A stretch of 64,000 nucleotides of DNA, from contig NC_085131.1 in assembly GCF_030269925.1 (NCBI RefSeq), positions 13,501,501-13,565,500 of the forward strand, given 5' to 3'. Under the pieces are notes generated by a model that saw nothing but the letters and a program-made list of their open reading frames with translations, was not told the DNA's origin and did not search any database. This stretch comes from Bombyx mori (lineage: Eukaryota > Arthropoda > Insecta > Lepidoptera > Bombycidae). Shown here piece by piece: positions 58,225-64,000 of this stretch. The translations under genes were made by a program, and so were the position numbers. The stretch's first letter is position 1. Each line of letters opens with the position of its first letter.

Positions 58225-58440
58225 CCTAATCGGTGGTGTTAGCACAGCTAATTTTTCTCTTCAATTCTCTTCTTTCAGCCGTCAGCTCAACACTCACTCC
58301 TCTCTCTCTCTCATATCGTCATTCATACACTCCATCCATGTCTTCTTCGGTCGACCTCTTCCCCCTCTACCTTGCACTACCATTTTCATATATCTCACGT
58401 CTCTCACGTCATTCCTCTAATCTCAAATCTAACACGTCTA
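58225..58440 (-). mobile_element. RTE-like LINE C-terminal fragment with a GA-repeat frameshift
   Basis: The minus strand reads MKMVVQGRGGRGRPKKTWME, then CMNDDMRER, then an extra GA in a GAGAGAGAGAGAG run shifts the frame. After it the expected GVSVELTAERRELKRKISCA resumes. Same domain block as 46930 and 63805 but a different subfamily. Confidence 0.7.
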
Positions 58441-59638
58441 CATTTTCGAAATCAATGGTAGGATAAAGAAAAATGGAGCATACGCTTTTGATACCATGAT
58501 CTTGTTTAGATATTGTTCGTTGCTATTCATTCACAATACTAACACTTCGCCTAGATTCTTCGTCTTCTTTCTCTAATTCTACAGCTCTGATTGGTTTTGT
58601 CGTGCTAGCTTGCCGGATAGCATCTCCGCGCTTTTTATTTTGGCTTGGAAATTATAATGAACTCTGAAGTTGACCGTTTCTTTTCGATTTCGAATATTGA
58701 TGTGTGTACTGACATTCAGTTGTGTCATTGAGGTATCACAAGAGCCACGCGTGATTCTCTAAACTGACCAAGTTTGGGTGTCGTGTCAACTATATGCAAA
58801 TTGTTTCACTGTTTAATAAGAATTCGTTCTTTCTGTGCTAAAAAACTTCTGAATTCCCAACATTTTCTTCTTTTGATATCGTAACAACTAAAGCACAGTT
58901 TTGAAAATGGGGTTCCAACACCATCTATCGATGTGAGCTTACAAAACATTGATCTTGCTTCAAAACAGTTCGCCTAGTAATTCAAATGAAATATTTTATC
59001 CTGTATATTTTAAATTGTTATATTATGTTATTATATGAGCGTTTTTGAATGAGATTCTTTGATGTATGTTATTTAAAATCATAATAGCAGACAAAAAGAA
59101 AAAATCTAATAGCTAGCTACACGCAAAATCTTAAGATAGTTATTTTTGTAAAAAAGTATTCTTTATTATAATTATGTACTTCAAATTTTGAAGTTTATGG
59201 CCCAAAATGGGATAATCATAAAAAAATCATGCCAACGGAAATAACTTGCGAATACACCAAATAAACCAATTTATAACCGCAATCCGAATTAAAACTTAAA
59301 TTATTAAAACATATACACATTTTAACTAAACGCAAACAGTAATCAGAATATATTATCGCACTTTAATTGAGTTGAATACATATTAACAGCTGTAAAATTT
59401 ACGATTTTTTTAAATTGGATGCTCGGACGCCTTTGGGACCGGTTCTTTTGTAGGCCAGTGTGAACTTGGAAACGTAATACATACATATAGTGAAATTGCT
59501 TTAGTGGTGATAATTTTAATGTTATGAATGGAGTACAAAACTACACAGACTGAAAAATTTACATACTTGGAGTCGGAAATTATTTATTCTGATTTTTAAC
59601 AGAGCATCATTTATGCTCTCTCCCAATTATTATCCACT
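58441..59638. other. unique AT-rich DNA
   Basis: Nothing supported. Confidence 0.4.
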
Positions 59639-59900
59639 TCTTCTTCTTCTTCTCCATCGCTCCCTCATTGCTGAGGATCGTGACTCCGTTTCAGCTTGTC
59701 GACTGCCAGTCTTCATCGGTTCCGATCAGTTGCCTGGTGTAGTGCAGCGCTAAGTGGTCCGCTGGTTTGCTCGGAGATATGGTCGGACCAACGTTTGGGG
59801 CTCCGGCCTAGAGGACGCTTTCCTTCTACTTTTCCAGTGACCATCAGACGTTCCAAGTTGTCTATACCTGTCTGTCTGCGGGCAATCCACTAACAAGAGA
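59639..59900 (-). mobile_element. RTE-like LINE C-terminal fragment
   Basis: The minus strand gives ARRQTGIDNLERLMVTGKVE, then GKRPLGRSPKRWSDHISEQT, and further on ALHQATDRNR followed by a stop in place of W. The GAAGAAGAAG tail resembles the copy at 40683. Confidence 0.75.
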
Positions 59901-60004
59901 TTATTATGTTTTAGTTTTGTTTCACTTCTCCAGTATGAAATTAAATTATATAAAATTTCGTTAAGCTTTGCAGACAATATCAGCTAATCGGGTCCACCTA
60001 GCTC

Positions 60005-60120
60005 ACGGAACCCACTTAGTTTTAAATAGATACCATAGCCCATAAATATATAACGCAATGGAATGCCGCCATCCAGTTAGATCATGACATGAGTTCGAAA
60101 TCTCAGTTATATAACGTCTG
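60005..60120 (-). mobile_element. ancient Bm1 fragment
   Basis: TTTAAATAGATACCATAGCC, then AATGCCGCCATCCAGTTAGA parallel the Bm1 tail and body at low identity. Confidence 0.5.
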
Positions 60121-60161
60121 TCTTAGTCTTCGTGCCAAGCCCATGATTCTTTCGCAGCAGA

Positions 60162-60405
60162 TTTTTTATTTATTGCTTAGATGGGTGAATGAGCTCACAG
60201 CCCACCTGGTGTTAAGTGGTTACTGAAGTCTATAGACATCCACAACGTAAATGCGCCACCCACCTTGAGATATAAGTTCTAAGGTCTCAAGTATAGTTAC
60301 AACGGCTGCCCCACCCTTCAAACCGAAACGCATTACTGCTTCACGGCAGAAATAGGTAGGGCGGTGGTACCCACTCGCGCGGACTCACAAGAGCTCCTAC
60401 CACCA
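60162..60405 (-). mobile_element. Bm1 SINE, short form
   Basis: T tract to GCTCCTACCACCA, the short-form boundary. Confidence 0.88.
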
Positions 60406-60516
60406 ATAAAAAATGCCTATTTTCTGGTGATTCCCGGTGTCACCTGCTATGACACCCACTCACATGACATGGTGCTTAGGACGACACTACACAGCCAGAT
60501 CTCAAAAGAATACTAT

Positions 60517-60788
60517 CTATATTAATATTATAAAGCTGAAGAGTTTGTTAGTTTGAACGCGCTAATCTCAGGAACTACTGGTTCGATTTGAATAATTCTT
60601 TCAGTGTTAGATAGCCCATTTATTGACAAAAGCTATATAACGGTCTCGGTAAGACCAATATAAGTGGAGCACCAATAAATAATGTTTCAAAATATTTTCA
60701 CTTTCTATGTAAATGAAGTGGGGGGTAAAATTTAGGGTTATGCCAAAGTAAATATTCCACGCAGACGGAGTCGCGGGCAAAAGCTAGT
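60517..60788 (+). mobile_element. Helitron-like element of the lepidopteran Lep1-like type
   Basis: TCTATATTAATATTATAAAG start, GCGCTAATCTCAGGAACTAC core, GACGGAGTCGCGGGCAAAAG then CTAGT end. The core and 3' end match what I remember of Lep1-like non-autonomous Helitrons. Confidence 0.65.
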
Positions 60789-61150
60789 TATTTATTTCGT
60801 TAATAATTAACATTGTAAATTGGATTTTGAAAAAGGAACGTGAGTTCCAAAAGAAAAAGAAGAAAAAAAATTGCTTTTATAAAAACTTATATAATTAGCA
60901 GAGCCCCGTCCAATTAAATTACTACAGTTAAATATTCTAAGCACAGAGCGAAACCTTAGTCCATAGGGAACACGCGCCGAATACTAGACGATTCTAATGC
61001 TTTATAAGATTAGTTGCTTTCTACATACCAAACCAAATTATCTTGTAAGTCTAGCCTAATGGAATTAAGATATTTTATATATAATGAACTAATAATATAA
61101 AAAGAGCGTCGATGCTTTTGTCTTTTGCCTTGGTGCTTGATGGCCTTGAT
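60789..61150. other. unique DNA with one member of a diverged duplication
   Basis: TTAAATATTCTAAGCACAGA through GAACACGCGCCGAATACTAG (60928-60988) resembles 62090-62151. Confidence 0.45.
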
Positions 61151-61243
61151 TTTAACGGTAGATAGCGGCTTGGCTCTGCCCCTGGGATTGCTGACACCCA
61201 TGAGAGACGGTAGCCACTCACCAGTAGGTAGGCCAGGTTAGGC
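61151..61243 (+). mobile_element. LINE tail, family Y, interrupted
   Basis: CGGTAGATAGCGGCTTGGCT up to GGTAGGCCAGGTTAGG, ending at the R1-type insertion. Confidence 0.6.
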
Positions 61244-61255
61244 CACTTTTGCGCT
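61244..61255. repeat. left target duplication CACTTTTGCGCT
   Basis: Identical to 61972-61983. Confidence 0.75.
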
Positions 61256-61971
61256 CGTCGTGGCTATGATGCTCGATAGCAACGAGTCCTGGAAGGCGAT
61301 GCTCGACTTGTGCGAGTCCACCATCTCGCAGAAGGAGGCGGCGGAACGAGAGTGGGAGAGCTCTTCCCTTTCCGCACCGATCCGTGGCCGTCGAGCCGGG
61401 GGCCGAAGGAGGGAATACGCCGGCACCTGTTGGTGGCGACTTCCCCCCGATGAAGGTCAAGGGGTGACCTGAGAGGGTAGAGGCCGCGCGGCGCGCTACC
61501 AGCACTCTAGCGCGCTGCCGAGGAGTATCCATCTGATAAAAGAGCAACCGGTTGGCAGTATATCGCGTCCCGACCCGGCAGGCTGGTTCTGGTCCAGCGG
61601 TGTATTCCGGGACACTAGCGGCACCGTCTGGACGGCCTGACGGGCTGCCGTACCGAGACGGCTGACGTTCCAGAACCTTCGATTCGCCTCGAAGGCTCCG
61701 TCGGCCGGGCGTCCTTGGGGTGAACTGTGCTGTCTGGTTGCAGTGTTGACGGCGGTAACTCCCCTACCTCATCCGGGTTCTGACCTCGGAGGGGATCGGA
61801 CGCTTGGGAGAAGAGTGCAGGGGAGTCGTTTAGTGGGAAGGGCCCTAAAATTCCTTGGGCCCGCGGTCTGCTCCCAACATCTTGCAGATCGTCAAGTCCC
61901 ACATACCCCGCGCGCCCCCCAGGCGTGGGGACCTCGTAGGAGGTTCGGCCCACGGCCCGAAAAAAAAGGGG
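61256..61971 (+). mobile_element. 5'-truncated R1-clade-like LINE
   Basis: A GC-rich island. The first 200 bases hold the end of ORF2: MLDSNESWKAMLDLCESTIS, then QKEAAEREWESS and IRGRRAGGRRREYAG. This short Trp-containing helix plus an Arg-rich end is typical of R1-clade (TRAS/SART-like) LINEs. A 3' UTR of about 500 bp follows, with an eight-A tract at the end. It is bounded by a 12-bp target duplication. The 3' UTR recurs at 26287-26518. Confidence 0.75.
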
Positions 61972-61983
61972 CACTTTTGCGCT
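61972..61983. repeat. right target duplication CACTTTTGCGCT
   Basis: Partner of 61244-61255. Confidence 0.75.
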
Positions 61984-63804
61984 GACGGCCTCAATTAAAA
62001 TATGATAACCTAAATTCTGATACAGAAATGAAAAGCAGCGTATTCTGCATCTTTTTAAAGTAATTTTAATAACAAATAATTTCGGTGCTAAAATATTCCG
62101 GGCACATAACAGAACCTTTGTCCTAAGGGAACACGAGCTGAATACAAGATAAAGAAAATTCTGCATGAAGTCATTTGCAGTACACGTAAAAAGTTGTGTT
62201 TTAGTGTTGTTGTATATTTGTGTGGCGATGCTATTACGTTTTTAGCGTTGATAAGTAGTTGTGTCACGTTCCTTATTTTGTTTTTATAAATTATAATTTT
62301 TTTTTCAAGGACCTCCCTAACGCTATCCTATAGTCGGGGTCTATAAGCTTCTGAGCATACTTCAACACACTTTATGACACTTTTAGTTTCTGATAGAAAG
62401 TGCTTTTTGCCAGCACGGGAACTAATTATCCCACCTGTCTCTTTCGTGAATAACTCGCAATCAGGCAATACCATTAGGCCTAATGTCTCAGGGTGTATAA
62501 CTGAATTATTTTTATCCAATCTCTGGGTTTTGGTAGCCGCTGACTTTTACTCATCTGTGATCCTAACTATCCACTGAGCTATGAGTGTTTTAACCAAGAA
62601 ATTCTTAACATAGGTAATACCAAAAATAAAACTTGCATTAAAGTGAAGCAATCTCGCTCTTCCAGATTTTAATATTCTTTCGAAAATAGCGCACCATAAC
62701 TCATTGAAGGTAATAAAATGAATATGTATGTGAATACAGCTGTAACAAAGCCAAGATTATACTTCAAGTGAAAAGCGAATATAATAATAATATCTTCCAG
62801 AAATCTTTATCAGTTAAAATTGAGTATGCTTTAGTTGTAAATAATAAAACTTAGTTCGATCTGATCCAAACACATCCAAGATTGCATCTTCATTTTGTTT
62901 TTGTCTTTATTCAAGTATGTATATGGTCAATAAAGGTTTTTATTTGTATTAGAAATTTAATTACCGTTCGATTTTTTCGATACTTCTTTAGGCGCGTTAT
63001 GAAAAATTGATGAGAGTGAAATTTTACGATGCGCGCGCACCGTGACACAAAATTAACAGAAATGAAGTTGCCCACTAAATCGCTCATTACAATACGACCG
63101 ACGTAACTTGGCGAGTCTGAATATAGCTGCAGATGAACTTTCCGAACCGTACCGAGAATTACCGAATTTATACGATGTCAAGGGATGTCCAATGTGCGTG
63201 TTTGAGGATGTTGTTTAATCGATTTTTTGTCAAATTGATTAAAATTTAAATAAAAAAAAAGAAATAAATTTAGTAAAAATAATGTATCACTTCTTACGCG
63301 CGTACATAAATACACGCATCCTTTTTTTTTTAAATGCAGAACAATCAGTTTCATTTTCAAGATTAGATTTTTTTTAATACTAATAATTAAGGAGAATTTA
63401 ACCATTGCGATTGGCTCCTTTGCTCTCTCCGAGTTTCGGCGGGGACACGTTTGGTTGGAAATGCGACAGTGACTCCAACTATCCTCCACACAGCATCCCA
63501 CACCTCTAATACTTGAGGTGATGCTCTGACGCTTCAACCTCTGGTCAATCTCTTCTGATTTAATATTTTGGCGAATACAAAAATTAGCTTTTATTATCTT
63601 TGACCTTAAGTCAGACCAGGGGCCTTTACTTTATTACTTTAAAGCAACTGCGAGAAACTAAATTGTATTTTCTGCGGCCTTCGGGAGTCGTAGTAATAAT
63701 TAAATCTACTTCCACGGCGTAGTCTCACATTTTCTCATCACTATTTTATTTCCAACGTTTCAAATGCTTTGCAGTTTTCGTGGTCACGGACACGGATGAC
63801 TGAA
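61984..63804. other. unique DNA with the second member of a diverged duplication
   Basis: AAAATATTCCGGGCACATAA to GGGAACACGAGCTGAATACA (62090-62151) parallels 60928-60988. The rest, including a GC-richer patch at 63410-63540, gives no supported gene. Confidence 0.4.
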
Positions 63805-64000
63805 AGAAAATGAGGTTGGTAAGAAAATGTTTACTATGAATGTGGAAGGATATAGAGGTAGAGGTATACCTAAGAAAAAATGGCTGGATTGCGTGAAAGA
63901 CGATATGGGTAAGAGGGGAGTGAGCGAAGAAATGGTATATGATAGAAGAGTATGGAAGGAGAAAACATGTTGCGCCTACCCCAGATGATGATGATGGACA
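63805..64000 (+). mobile_element. RTE-like LINE 3' end
   Basis: ENEVGKKMFTMNVEGYRGRG, then PKKKWLDCVKDDMGKRGVSE and EEMVYDRRVWKEKTCCAYPR, with a GATGATGATG tail at the window edge. Close paralogue of 46930-47225 but without its premature stop. Confidence 0.78.

Noticed and set aside
61615..62166. 183-codon minus-strand frame
   Set aside because: Antisense of the GC-rich R1-type LINE 3' UTR. High GC lowers stop frequency.
1..64000. CRISPR array, prokaryotic operon or phage
   Set aside because: Repeats are dispersed eukaryotic transposons. No regularly spaced repeats, ribosome-binding sites or gene clusters.
1..64000. telomeric TTAGG arrays or satellite DNA
   Set aside because: No tandem array longer than a short microsatellite was seen.

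Overview
This window reads as non-coding nuclear DNA from a lepidopteran, almost certainly the silkworm Bombyx mori or its close relative B. mandarina. The diagnostic sign is the Bm1 SINE: about thirty complete, partial or decayed copies on both strands. They share a tRNA-Arg-like head, a body with the recurrent words GTGAAGCAGTAATGCG and GGGGCAGCCGTTGTAAC, and a tail ending in CTAAGCAATAAAAA. No rRNA, CRISPR, phage or prokaryotic structure is present. No complete host protein-coding gene can be supported. The longest open frames lack an ATG, lie inside transposons, or are chance openings in AT-rich DNA.

Layout. 0-4.4 kb: mostly unique AT-rich DNA, with a possible minus-strand first exon and TATA box near 0.6-0.7 kb and a scrambled Bm1. 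4.4-9.3 kb: a dense nest of Bm1, RTE-like and Jockey/CR1-like LINE ends, a Helitron-like element interrupted by a LINE/Bm1 composite, a divergent tRNA-headed SINE, a plausible 54-nt plus-strand exon and a 339-bp inverted-repeat element. 11.4-17.6 kb: two internally deleted Tc1/mariner copies, one carrying a nested 178-bp MITE, plus Bm1 copies, an isolated perfect hairpin and a solo LTR. 18-34 kb: long unique stretches with scattered Bm1, LINE tails, Helitron-like elements and the first copy of a 360-bp inverted-terminal-repeat family. 35-44.7 kb: Bm1-in-Bm1 nesting, a Jockey/CR1-like ORF end, an RTE-like fragment and a second solo LTR. 45.7 kb: a GC-rich pocket with one exon-like frame on the minus strand. 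46-64 kb: many more Bm1, RTE-like tails, two more copies of the 360-bp family, a double hairpin, a Helitron-like element and a 5'-truncated R1-clade LINE with a 12-bp target-site duplication.

How the parts relate. The active machinery was LINE reverse transcriptase supplied in trans: the Bm1 tail and one LINE tail family (called Y here) are visibly homologous over their last 75 or so bases, which fits a SINE/LINE partnership. DNA transposons are present only as non-autonomous derivatives. If host genes cross this window they do so as widely spaced small exons. Four exon candidates are given with low confidence. Copy boundaries were read by eye and may be off by a few bases. Family X, Y and similar labels are local names.
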